Source: Fimbriimonadaceae bacterium
GTDB taxonomy: Bacteria; Armatimonadota; Fimbriimonadia; Fimbriimonadales; Fimbriimonadaceae
Assembly: GCA_019638675.1 (NCBI GenBank)
Contig: JAHBTE010000001.1
Coordinates: 900,605 to 964,604, forward strand
DNA length: 64,000 nucleotides
Direction of reading: 5' to 3'
Below are positions 43,477 through 50,877 of the stretch, piece by piece. The position numbers and the translations under genes are program-made. Below the pieces are notes generated by a model, which saw only the letters and a list, made by a program, of their open reading frames with translations, had not been told where the DNA came from and did not search any database. Positions within the stretch are counted from its first letter, which is position 1. Each line of letters opens with the position of its first letter.

Positions 43477-44037
43477 GTGAATGCACTGATTGCGGGACTC
43501 ATCTTGACGCAAGCGGGGCGCGGTCTCCCTACAAATCCGGTCTCTTTGGAGGGAACTCTCAACCTGAAAGGCGAGCTTTCAAAAATCTCCACCCAAGAAT
43601 TTCAAGCGACAGTCTTCTTGTTTATCGCCGCTGAGTGTCCGATTGCAAATCGTTACGCGCCCGAAATTGGGCGAATTTATTCGGAGTATTCACCAAAAAA
43701 AGTGCAGTTCTTCCGGGTTTACGTTGACCCATTGGAACGAGCCGCTGAATTCAAAAAGCACGGTGAGGATTACAACCTTAAAATGTCAGCGTTGCTTGAT
43801 CCCAATAAGTCCTTGGTCAAAGCAACTGGCGTAAGGGTGACTCCCGAGGCGGTAGTTTTAAACTCAAAAGGAGTGATGAAGTACCGTGGCCGTATTGACG
43901 ATATGAACATTGAGCACGGCAAAGTGCGCGAGGGATATCGCCGCGATCTCCGTGTCGCGCTGGATGAAATCATTGCTGGGAAAGCTGTGAGCATGCCGGA
44001 AGCCACTGCCATCGGCTGCTACATTCCGGGCGATTAG
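43477..44037 (+). CDS. Redoxin/thioredoxin-like protein
   Basis: A 186-residue AhpC/TSA-Redoxin fold protein. The active-site region AAECPIANRYAPE has one Cys (not CxxC), as in redoxin proteins that partner with cytochrome c in Planctomycetes and allied phyla. A second Cys is near the C-terminus (AIGCYIPGD). The N-terminus is weakly hydrophobic and may direct export. The start is GTG at 43477; TAATAT lies 6 bases upstream, so the message is probably leaderless. Divergent from the cytochrome gene; overlaps the convergent sigma-factor gene by 4 bases. Confidence 0.82.
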   Translation: MNALIAGLILTQAGRGLPTNPVSLEGTLNLKGELSKISTQEFQATVFLFIAAECPIANRYAPEIGRIYSEYSPKKVQFFRVYVDPLERAAEFKKHGEDYNLKMSALLDPNKSLVKATGVRVTPEAVVLNSKGVMKYRGRIDDMNIEHGKVREGYRRDLRVALDEIIAGKAVSMPEATAIGCYIPGD

Positions 44038-45191
44038 ATTTGGGTTAACCGCTCAACTAAACTAGCCCGAATCGGCTGAGAAATGGTTGCGGCAATCGCT
44101 TTTTTATAAGCTGAAGATGCCGCTGTTTTATTTCCTAATTTCATGTAGAAGTGAGCGACCGCGCAATGAAAGTGCGGGGTTTTCGCGATCACTTTATGGT
44201 CTTTGAGTGAATTCAGCTTATCCAGCCCAGCCTGAGCACCATGTGCTTGCCCAAACGCAATTGCATGAGAAAGCAAGGCCATGGGGGATGGCGACATCTC
44301 CACAATCATCGAGTGCCATCGGAGAATTTGTTCGGGTGACTCGTTCGCTGTGATTGCGGCGGCTAGCCCGGCCTCCAAATGATATCGGCTCAAAACTGTG
44401 CTTTTTTGAGCGCATTCTAGGGCGGCGAATCCAGCGACTATTTCGTTTGAATTCCACAGAGAACGGTTCTGATCCTCAAGCAGAATGGGGAGTCCATCTT
44501 CGGTCATTCGGGCAGGTAAACGGCTGGAATGAAAGTGCATCAGGGCAAGCAGGGCAAAAATTTCAGGATGATCTTCTCCGATCATCACCGCTAGCTGTTG
44601 AGTGAAAATAATCGCCTCACGCGCTAGGTCACGGCGAACATAGTCATCTCCTCTGGTTGCCTCATATCCTTCATTAAACAGCAAATACAAAGAGAGCAAA
44701 ACGGTGGGGAGGTTTTCTTCAATTGATTGCTCGGTAAGGTCAGTTGGTGTGAGTTTGTTCTTAGCGCGGCTGATTCTGCGTTGAACAGCTTCCTCGGATT
44801 CGTGTAAAGCATGCGCGATTTCGAGAGCGGTCAACCCGCCCAGAGTTCGCAGGATGAGGCAGATTTGATCCAACGGTGAAAGGATTGGGTTGCACACCAT
44901 AAAGTAAAGGGCGAGTTCATCCGGCGAGTTTTCATCTGCCACCGCATGGACATCTTCTAATGCTGTCTCTCTTGCAGATTTCCTGAATTGGTCAATCAGC
45001 CGTCGTTCTGCCGTTGTGATCAGCCAAGCGATTTCGTTTTGCGGGCTTCCCGATTCTGGCCAAGAGTGCAGAGCGGCAACGAATGCCTCTTGAGTTGCAT
45101 CTAGGATGGATTCTAGGTGTTGAGGGCCGAACTTTCGCAGTAGAGTCGCAGTGACTTTTCCGTGATGTTCGCGAAAATTCGGCCCAGACAT
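44034..45191 (-). CDS. ECF sigma factor, ECF42 type with C-terminal TPR/DUF6596 extension
   Basis: A 385-residue sigma factor. Region 2 lies at about 10-80 (ILDATQEAFVAALHSWP, ITTAERRLIDQFRKSA), region 4 at about 105-160 (RTLGGLTALEIAHALHESEEAVQRRISRAKNKL). The remaining 220 residues are the DUF6596/TPR-like extension that defines the ECF42 group and is needed for its activity in Streptomyces. There is no anti-sigma factor nearby, as expected for this group. It starts 3 bases after the YCII/DGPF gene, so the two are co-transcribed. A promoter-like site matching ECF42 elements lies upstream, suggesting autoregulation. Target genes and inducing signal are unknown. Confidence 0.9.
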   Translation of the reverse strand: MSGPNFREHHGKVTATLLRKFGPQHLESILDATQEAFVAALHSWPESGSPQNEIAWLITTAERRLIDQFRKSARETALEDVHAVADENSPDELALYFMVCNPILSPLDQICLILRTLGGLTALEIAHALHESEEAVQRRISRAKNKLTPTDLTEQSIEENLPTVLLSLYLLFNEGYEATRGDDYVRRDLAREAIIFTQQLAVMIGEDHPEIFALLALMHFHSSRLPARMTEDGLPILLEDQNRSLWNSNEIVAGFAALECAQKSTVLSRYHLEAGLAAAITANESPEQILRWHSMIVEMSPSPMALLSHAIAFGQAHGAQAGLDKLNSLKDHKVIAKTPHFHCAVAHFYMKLGNKTAASSAYKKAIAATISQPIRASLVERLTQI

Positions 45192-45194
45192 AGA

Positions 45195-45716
45195 TTAATA
45201 GTTCATTTGTTCGCGGACTTCAATCGTTCCGCCGTTTGCGATGCCGGGGCAGTCTTTAGCAATTTCTGTTGCTTCGGCAAGATCGTTCGCCATGAAAACG
45301 TAGTAGCCGCCAACGACTTCCTTTGCCAGCGAATAAGGGCCATCGGTAACCGAAAGCTTGCCGTCAACCAACTTCATGACTTTTCCATGTTCGCTCAGCC
45401 CTTCTGCATCAACCAGCCGGCCTTCTTCTTTCAGCCGGGCGGCATAGTCGGAATATTTTTGAACGGCGGCCTGCATTTGCTCCTTGGTGTAAGAAGCCCA
45501 CTGCTTTTCTGATTCAGCACTGGAATAAATGACGAGGAGATATTTTTTCATAGCTTTTTTCTCTTGGAGCTTTGGCTCTTGCCGGGGAGTCGGTTGGGAA
45601 TGAAGAATACCGACATCGCTTGGTTTTGAGCCTAGTTTTTGGTGAACGTGAGCCGTGCAGATTAGCCCAGCTAAGCTGACCGCGCAGATAGAAACTTCGA
45701 TGAATTTGAGGGTCAT
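45195..45716 (-). CDS. YCII/DGPF-family protein with N-terminal hydrophobic extension
   Basis: A 173-residue protein. The last 118 residues are the YCII-related dimeric alpha/beta domain (KKYLLVIYSS, then SVTDGPYSLAKEVVGGYYVF, a DGPY variant of the DGPF motif). Genes of this family accompany ECF42 sigma factors. The full reading adds about 55 residues with a hydrophobic helix (VSICAVSLAGLICTA) and polar linker. The ATG at 45716 has CCGGAGG with 7-base spacing, so the extension looks real; the classical family start corresponds to an internal ATG at 45551 with only a weak site. Membrane tethering or export of the domain would be unusual. Confidence 0.85.
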   Translation of the reverse strand: MTLKFIEVSICAVSLAGLICTAHVHQKLGSKPSDVGILHSQPTPRQEPKLQEKKAMKKYLLVIYSSAESEKQWASYTKEQMQAAVQKYSDYAARLKEEGRLVDAEGLSEHGKVMKLVDGKLSVTDGPYSLAKEVVGGYYVFMANDLAEATEIAKDCPGIANGGTIEVREQMNY

Positions 45717-45752
45717 AGTCTTGCCTCCGGAATTTCCGGCCTCAAATGCACC

Positions 45753-45779
45753 GTCGTTTCTCAGTTCCAGAAACCGACA
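45753..45779 (-). promoter_or_regulatory. Candidate ECF42-type promoter upstream of the DGPF-sigma operon
   Basis: On the minus strand: TGTCGG, 17 bases, CGAC. The ECF42 promoter described in Streptomyces venezuelae has TGTCGA at -35 and CGA(T/C) at -10 (recalled knowledge). The same -35 and spacer recur before the second DGPF gene. A 13-base palindrome, CCGGAATTTCCGG (45727-45739), lies between this site and the start codon and includes part of the Shine-Dalgarno. Confidence 0.6.
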
Positions 45780-45782
45780 GGG

Positions 45783-46109
45783 TTAGTTGCTAAGACAGAA
45801 AGGATCTTCAGCTTCCCGAGACGGAGTTATTGGAAGCAAACTTGCGGGCACGCCAGCCGAATCTCCGAATTGATCCTCGTAGATGAACACCCAGTAGTCG
45901 GGAAGAACTTCTGCGGCGGCAAACAAGTAAGTGCGACCGTGCTTTCGGATCGCGTAGATGGGAAAACTGACATTAGGATGCTCAAGAAAGCCTTCAGGAA
46001 AAGCGTATTCACCAGTGAACGTCCAAGAATGCGCCCAAACATTCAGGCCGTGAACAATCGCCTGGCGGCCCTTTAAACTGTATGCAAAATTTGTCCAGCG
46101 ACCTCGCAT
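45783..46109 (-). CDS. Small hypothetical protein
   Basis: A 108-residue soluble protein with many aromatic residues and a pattern of short strands (WTFTGEYAFPEGF, VSFPIYAIRKHGRTYLFAAAEVLPDYWVFIYED). No known family is recognised and there is no signal peptide. It lies between the peroxiredoxin gene (divergent) and the sigma-factor operon on the same strand; its stop is just upstream of the ECF42-like promoter. The strand pattern and composition look like a real protein, but the evidence is limited to that. Confidence 0.55.
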   Translation of the reverse strand: MRGRWTNFAYSLKGRQAIVHGLNVWAHSWTFTGEYAFPEGFLEHPNVSFPIYAIRKHGRTYLFAAAEVLPDYWVFIYEDQFGDSAGVPASLLPITPSREAEDPFCLSN

Positions 46110-46225
46110 GGTGATTCTAGTGTATAGGATTGGGAGGGAAAGTTCCAGTTGATTTTTTAACAGTTATCCTCTAGCGGAACTATTTACGCTTAATGCGTAT
46201 TTTGCAGTTTGTGAAGGAGAATGCA

Positions 46226-46861
46226 ATGATCTCGAATGGAATGAAATTGGCTTGCGCGGGAGTTTTGGTGATTGGAGCCGGTATGGCAATTGCTGGATTG
46301 GATGATATGGTGGCTTCGAGTGCGGAAACGACTAAACCTCTAAAGGCGGGTGTGAAGGCTCCTAATCCTGGTCTTCATAACCTGGAGGGCAAGAAAACTG
46401 ACCTTGCTACTATCGCTGGCGAAAAGCCAACGGTTCTGATTTTTTATCGTGGTGGCTGGTGTCCTTATTGCAACCGACACCTTGCAGAACTTGGAAAAAT
46501 TGAAAATGACCTTGTAGAAATGGGCTATCAGATGGTCGCGGTCAGCCCAGATACCCCAGCGGAGCTCAACAAGAGCGTGGAAAAAGGCGAGCTCAAATAC
46601 AAGCTTTTCTCGGATTCAATGGCTGACGCGGCGAAGCAGTTCGGAATCGCCTTCAAAGTCGAAGAATCGCTGGTCACTAAGTACAAAAATGACTACAAGA
46701 TTGATCTAGAGGCGGCGTCCGGGCAGAAGCACCACATTTTGCCCGTGCCATCGGTCTTCATTATCAAAAAGGGCATGATCATCTACTCCTATTCAAACCC
46801 AGATTATCGAGTTCGGCTAAAAGGCGATGAAGTTCTTGCTGCGGCCAAAGCGGCGATGTAG
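46226..46861 (+). CDS. Exported peroxiredoxin-like protein (AhpC/TSA)
   Basis: About 211 residues from the preferred ATG. A membrane anchor or signal peptide (LACAGVLVIGAGMAIAGL) precedes an AhpC/TSA domain with the active-site motif FYRGGWCPYCNRHLAEL, a CxxC as in the 'peroxiredoxin-like' PrxQ/2-type branch. GGAG lies 6 bases before the ATG at 46226; a start at 46193 would add 11 residues without such a site. It probably reduces peroxides outside the cytoplasm. It lies inside the ECF42 module, on the opposite strand, ending 1 base from the second YCII gene, which hints at a link to oxidative stress. Confidence 0.85.
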   Translation: MISNGMKLACAGVLVIGAGMAIAGLDDMVASSAETTKPLKAGVKAPNPGLHNLEGKKTDLATIAGEKPTVLIFYRGGWCPYCNRHLAELGKIENDLVEMGYQMVAVSPDTPAELNKSVEKGELKYKLFSDSMADAAKQFGIAFKVEESLVTKYKNDYKIDLEAASGQKHHILPVPSVFIIKKGMIIYSYSNPDYRVRLKGDEVLAAAKAAM

Positions 46862-46862
46862 C

Positions 46863-47210
46863 TTAGATTTCGCGCACATCAATTGTCCCGCCTGTTTCAA
46901 GGGCGGGACATTGTTTTGCTAGCTCGGTTGCTTCTTCAAGATTTGCGGCGGTAAACAAATAGAACCCACCCACGAGTTCCTTTGCCAGCGTGTACGGGCC
47001 ATCGGTCACAGATATTTCGCTTTGTTTTTTGCGGACTACGTTTCCACCTGTCTTTAATCCATCTGCCTCAATCAATCGGCCTTCTTGAGCAAGTCTCTCG
47101 GCGAAGTCTTTGTACTTTTTTATCGCGGCGCGGCGTTCCTCTAACGGCAGCGCATCGAAAGCCGCTTCGGATTCTTCCGAGTAGTACAAAAGCAGGAGGT
47201 ACTTGTTCAT
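46863..47210 (-). CDS. YCII/DGPF-family protein
   Basis: A 115-residue YCII-domain protein, the canonical length. Opens NKYLLLLYYSEESEAAFD and has SVTDGPYTLAKELVGGFYLF, the DGPY variant of the DGPF motif, followed by a C-terminal TIDVREI. It is a close paralogue of the domain at 45195-45551. Function of DGPF proteins is not known. The start codon directly follows the stop of the MFS gene; an ECF42-like promoter inside the end of that gene would give an almost leaderless mRNA, because only 10 bases separate its -10 element from the ATG. Confidence 0.88.
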   Translation of the reverse strand: MNKYLLLLYYSEESEAAFDALPLEERRAAIKKYKDFAERLAQEGRLIEADGLKTGGNVVRKKQSEISVTDGPYTLAKELVGGFYLFTAANLEEATELAKQCPALETGGTIDVREI

Positions 47211-48485
47211 CTATGTAGCAGACGGGGCAAGGTCGTCACTGCCGACATTTTCATGCGATTCCACGAATTCTAAGTCACGTCCGTATGTTTCGGGCAACCG
47301 ATAAACCGCCCAAACCGCCAGCGAGAGCACCACGACTCCGAGAATCGTTAGCGCGCCGATCGGGCCGAACTGGGGAATCAGTAATCCGCGAATAATCGAA
47401 AGCGGGATTACCAACCCACGCACAAAACTTGGAGCAGTCACCGCAACCGTACCGCGAAGGTTGGTGCCGAACGTTTCCCCAGCCGTAGTGACGAACACGG
47501 CCCAATATCCCGCACCGACACCAGCAACAAACATCAGCCAATAGAACGAGGTTCGATCTTTGGTGACAGTGAGAATGAGGGCAATCGCAATCGCCATTAA
47601 AGTCAACGCGGCGGTGAACGCCTTTCTCCTGCTTTTGAGGATTTGGGAAAGCCCACCAAAAATCACATCGCCGACGGTTAAACCAATTGCAGAAATCATG
47701 ATGATATCGGCGACTGGGAAGGGGTTAGCGATGTTGAGGGCTTCTTGAAGTTCCTTGGAGAACGTCATAAACAGTCCAGCAAAAAACCAAACCGGAGCTC
47801 CGTTGAGAATGGTCGCTAGGTAGCGAGTCGCCCGTTCTTTGGTTTTGAACAGTCCGAGAAAATCACCACGCCGGATATTGTCGTTTTCTTTGAGCCGCTC
47901 GAACATTCCGGATTCAAAGACGCCGATTCGGAATATCAGCAGGGCGATTCCCATTCCACCACCGATCCAGTAACCGATGTTCCATGGGAAGACCTTGGCG
48001 AACATTGCCGCCGCAACCGAACCGGCCACTCCGCAAGTGGCAACGAGAGTGGTCGCCCACCCACGAAACTCTTTCGGCACTAGCTCCGAAACCAAAGCGA
48101 TTCCTGCACCTAGCTCACCCGCCAGGCCGACTCCCGCTACAAATCGGCACACAGCGTACATCGGGATATTAGCCACAAATCCGTTGGCGATATTGGCGAT
48201 GCTGTAGAGGAAGATCGAGCCGAAAAGCACGGCGAGACGCCCTTTTTTATCGGAAATGATTCCGAAGGCGATTGCCCCCAGAATGAATCCCGCCATCTGA
48301 GTGTTCAGCAACAGGTGGCCCATCGCTTCGTTGCTGGCTTTATCGGTAAAGCCCAACGCGTTGAGGCTATCCACCCGTAAAACTGAATAAAGCCAGATAT
48401 CGTAAACATCCACAAAGTAACCGAGCGATGCGGCTACGATGGCAAGTATAACGTTCGATTTTTTTGCCGTCCCCGTTGACTGCAT
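47211..48485 (-). CDS. MFS transporter
   Basis: A 424-residue major facilitator with about 12 helices. The loop 2-3 signature appears as GIISDKKGRLAVLFGS and the helix 4-5 region as RFVAGVGLAGELGAGIALVSELVPKEFRG, the pattern of the sugar/organic-acid/phosphate-type MFS (MHS-like) branch. The substrate cannot be predicted. The C-terminal 20 residues also encode a candidate promoter for the following YCII gene. It lies in the same transcriptional direction as the ECF42 module and may be part of it. The start lacks a clear Shine-Dalgarno site. Confidence 0.85.
   Translation of the reverse strand: MQSTGTAKKSNVILAIVAASLGYFVDVYDIWLYSVLRVDSLNALGFTDKASNEAMGHLLLNTQMAGFILGAIAFGIISDKKGRLAVLFGSIFLYSIANIANGFVANIPMYAVCRFVAGVGLAGELGAGIALVSELVPKEFRGWATTLVATCGVAGSVAAAMFAKVFPWNIGYWIGGGMGIALLIFRIGVFESGMFERLKENDNIRRGDFLGLFKTKERATRYLATILNGAPVWFFAGLFMTFSKELQEALNIANPFPVADIIMISAIGLTVGDVIFGGLSQILKSRRKAFTAALTLMAIAIALILTVTKDRTSFYWLMFVAGVGAGYWAVFVTTAGETFGTNLRGTVAVTAPSFVRGLVIPLSIIRGLLIPQFGPIGALTILGVVVLSLAVWAVYRLPETYGRDLEFVESHENVGSDDLAPSAT
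47221..47247 (-). promoter_or_regulatory. Candidate ECF42-type promoter of the second DGPF gene
   Basis: On the minus strand: TGTCGG, 17 bases, CGTC, lying inside the last codons of the MFS gene. The hexamer and spacer are identical to the site at 45753-45779; the -10 differs in one base (CGTC versus CGAC). The distance to the ATG at 47210 is 10 bases. Confidence 0.5.
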
Positions 48486-48511
48486 GATGAATTAGGACGG
48501 AGAAACCGCGA

Positions 48512-49030
48512 CTATTGCTTTTTGGATAAAGTCATTTCCATCATTTTTATGCGCTTGTCGCCGACAACGGAATAACCAATTTCGTTCCATTCACCCTTGG
48601 GTGTGATCACCATTTCGTACTCGGTTTTTTGCCCAGCTAACTCGGCCGGAATTTCCCAGCGGTAGCTGTTTTTGCCGACTTTGAGTTCAAATGTGTTTCT
48701 CATTCCATTAGCGAGTTGGGCCGTCATCATGTATTTTTGCGTTGCTTGATCGTAAGTGATCATGGCGGCGGCATCGTGCATCGGAATAACTTGATCGCCT
48801 CGCTTCATCGTGTGATAACCCGTCACAAAGAGAGCGGTCCCGCCTGCTTTGTATTCCACTTTTTCACTTCCGACGAGGTCAACTTTTCGGTCGCCAGCAT
48901 AATAGGCGGCGGTTCCTTCCCAATACCCTTCAAGAAAGCTTAAAGCCTTCATCTTTTCTGCTTGTTCCTTTCCACCAAAGTCGGGGATTTGAGTAGCGAG
49001 AATTGCGGCAAGCGAGAGGCTAGTAATCAT
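48512..49030 (-). CDS. Small secreted lipocalin-like/DUF1579-like protein
   Basis: About 172 residues. A signal peptide (MITSLSLAAILATQ) precedes a beta-barrel-like domain of strands with LSFLEGYWEGTA at its start, the typical 'xxGxWxG' opening of DUF1579/lipocalin-like proteins. The ligand is unknown. The ATG at 49030 is preferred since it begins the signal peptide and avoids overlap with the divergent S4 gene; TAATCT lies 7 bases upstream and there is no Shine-Dalgarno, so the transcript may be leaderless. Confidence 0.72.
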   Translation of the reverse strand: MITSLSLAAILATQIPDFGGKEQAEKMKALSFLEGYWEGTAAYYAGDRKVDLVGSEKVEYKAGGTALFVTGYHTMKRGDQVIPMHDAAAMITYDQATQKYMMTAQLANGMRNTFELKVGKNSYRWEIPAELAGQKTEYEMVITPKGEWNEIGYSVVGDKRIKMMEMTLSKKQ

Positions 49031-49044
49031 TAGTAATAGATTAC

Positions 49045-49314
49045 ATGGCGGAGCCGCTTTTTGGTAGCGGGTTAAATGAGAATGTGGAACCACAAAGCCG
49101 CGAATTTGAAATCCATACCGAGTTCATCACATTGGGCCAGCTTGTGAAAGCACTTGGCTTGATCGGTATGGGCGGGGAGATTCGGGCGTTTTTGGAAGAA
49201 ACGGAGATTGAAGTCAACGGCGAACCAGAAAATCGTCGGGGACGGAAGTTGTACGAAGGCGACCGCGTGACTTTTCCTGAGGTTGGGGAAGTTCTGGTTC
49301 GTTATCCGGAGTAA
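49045..49314 (+). CDS. S4 domain RNA-binding protein, YaaA-like
   Basis: An 89-residue protein. Residues 25-85 form an S4 RNA-binding domain of the YaaA type: FITLGQLVKALGLIGMGGEIRAFL, then EIEVNGEPENRRGRKLYEGDRVTF. Relatives act in ribosome or DNA-replication-associated contexts (yaaA is near dnaA/recF in Bacillus), but the exact target is unknown. Only 14 bases separate the ATG from the divergent start at 49030; a GTG at 49084 would begin nearer the domain, so the start is uncertain. Confidence 0.85.
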   Translation: MAEPLFGSGLNENVEPQSREFEIHTEFITLGQLVKALGLIGMGGEIRAFLEETEIEVNGEPENRRGRKLYEGDRVTFPEVGEVLVRYPE

Positions 49315-49334
49315 AACTGCTGTAATATCAAAAT

Positions 49335-49934
49335 ATGATTGCGACACTAACGTGCCTTTTAGTAATTGATTATCGCAGCATTGTTCCGCATAGTTCTTTG
49401 GAATACGCCGATTCACTAAAGTATGCGAACCACATTTGGCAGGTCAAGAAATTTAAGATTGCTGACGGAACTGGCGCAAACTACGAGTTGGTCAAGGTTC
49501 TGTGTGACGGCAAAATGGTTCACAGCTATAACAGTGGTGGTTACAACGACATTGGGTTTTTGCACGTTCCGGGCGGAAGTAAATTCATCGTTACCATTGG
49601 TCATTCATGGGCAGGCAATGGCAAGTACACCAAGTTCTATCGTCTCGGAGTGGATGGCAGACTCACGTTAATTTTAGGACAGGATATTCAAAATGGCGGG
49701 CCAGTATTCCGAGATATGGATGGCGACGGAAAAGTGGAGTGGATATTCGATTCCCGCAACTTTTACGATGATAATCAACGGGAATATGGTCGAAACCTGC
49801 TGGTTTACAAGCCGAGCAAATCGGGTGAGCTTGCCTTGTGGAAGGAGGTTCCAAATCGCAATAAGATCAAGCTTCCGTGGCTCATGGGGCCGGGGTTTGA
49901 TGATAAGCCGTTCGGGTTCCGGTACGATTATTAG
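49335..49934 (+). CDS. Secreted protein with Asp-rich repeat, paralogue A
   Basis: A 199-residue protein with a short hydrophobic N-terminus (MIATLTCLLVI). The C-terminal half contains GPVFRDMDGDGKVEWIFDSRNFY, an Asp-rich loop like an FG-GAP/dockerin calcium site, then NLLVYKPSKSGELALWKEVPNRNKI. The same sequence pattern occurs in the gene at 50217, so they are paralogues from a local duplication. Function unknown; these loops usually bind calcium. TAATAT lies 6 bases before the ATG, suggesting a leaderless mRNA. The stop overlaps the convergent zinc-ribbon gene by 4 bases. Confidence 0.7.
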   Translation: MIATLTCLLVIDYRSIVPHSSLEYADSLKYANHIWQVKKFKIADGTGANYELVKVLCDGKMVHSYNSGGYNDIGFLHVPGGSKFIVTIGHSWAGNGKYTKFYRLGVDGRLTLILGQDIQNGGPVFRDMDGDGKVEWIFDSRNFYDDNQREYGRNLLVYKPSKSGELALWKEVPNRNKIKLPWLMGPGFDDKPFGFRYDY

Positions 49935-50146
49935 TCAATCGCAAAGCGGTGCTTGAACATTTTAAGTCCGCACTTGAAAAGCTCTGAGAATCCGCACTTC
50001 TCGCAAGTTACAACTGTGAAGATGGCGTTATCAACGTCAAAAAACGCAACTAGTCCGCCTTCGGCACCTCCCAGCTCGGAGACCGAATACTTTTCGCACT
50101 CACATTTTGGACACTTGAAACTGAACACGCTTACTATACGACTCAA
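49931..50146 (-). CDS. Small zinc-ribbon protein
   Basis: A 71-residue protein with two Cys pairs: FKCPKCECEK near the start and VVTCEKCGFSELFK near residue 45-55. This matches stand-alone zinc-ribbon proteins (DUF2082-like) of unknown role. The start is uncertain: TTG at 50146 or GTG at 50128; neither has a Shine-Dalgarno. It is placed between the two Asp-rich paralogues on the opposite strand, so either it is part of the unit or the duplication happened around it. Confidence 0.7.
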   Translation of the reverse strand: MSRIVSVFSFKCPKCECEKYSVSELGGAEGGLVAFFDVDNAIFTVVTCEKCGFSELFKCGLKMFKHRFAID

Positions 50147-50216
50147 TGGTTCAGTAGGATTTGATTTTAAGCATTTGATGCTTTGCCTTGATCGTGTGTG
50201 ATCGCATAATAGTTAT

Positions 50217-50870
50217 ATGTTTTTCGCTTTCCTATCTGCGTATGCTCTCGTTCCGTGGGAGATTAAAAAGGTATTTTTCGAACCTTATCAAGAGTTGCGA
50301 TACTACGATGAGGTTCGGTATGCAGGCGGCACTTGGCGAGCGGAAACCCTCGATGACTTTTCGGAATACGGTGTTCCTAATCATTACGCAAGATTACTTT
50401 TTAATGGTCAAGAGGTTTTTACAAATTTCCCAGAACAACACTTAGAACGTGGTGATGGATTTTACAACGACGCCGGATTCATCCACTCACCAGACAGCAA
50501 GATATTCTTTGTCCACAGAGAGCATTCAGGTATGGGCCACGGCGAATCGACTACATTCTATTCATTACATGCTGACGGACGGATTATCAAAATCCACAGA
50601 GAGAGTATTGAGGGTAACGGCCCTATTTTTCGTGATTTCGATGGTGATGGCAAATTAGAATGGGTGTTCGATGATAGCGACTATTATTTTTACTATGGGA
50701 AAACACCGAAGTGGTTACTCGTCTATAAACCCTCTCCTTCAGGCAAGCTGAAGCTTTGGAAGAAAATTCCAAATAAGCACAAGGTTTGGATTGACCGTCT
50801 TCAGGCTCCCAGTGAGCAGAAGGAAAGAATTCGTCCAGTAAAGGGGCTTCAGAAATTCAAGTTTGAGTAG
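50217..50870 (+). CDS. Secreted protein with Asp-rich repeat, paralogue B
   Basis: A 217-residue relative of the protein at 49335: shared motifs are GPIFRDFDGDGKLEWVFDDSDY and KWLLVYKPSPSGKLKLWKKIPNKHKV. A short hydrophobic N-terminus (MFFAFLSAYALVPW) may be a signal peptide or anchor. CATAAT lies 6 bases before the ATG with TTGCCT 16 bases further up, and there is no Shine-Dalgarno, so a leaderless transcript is likely. Convergent with the DUF1080 gene, 7 bases between stops. Function unknown. Confidence 0.7.
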   Translation: MFFAFLSAYALVPWEIKKVFFEPYQELRYYDEVRYAGGTWRAETLDDFSEYGVPNHYARLLFNGQEVFTNFPEQHLERGDGFYNDAGFIHSPDSKIFFVHREHSGMGHGESTTFYSLHADGRIIKIHRESIEGNGPIFRDFDGDGKLEWVFDDSDYYFYYGKTPKWLLVYKPSPSGKLKLWKKIPNKHKVWIDRLQAPSEQKERIRPVKGLQKFKFE

Positions 50871-50877
50871 TAAGAAA

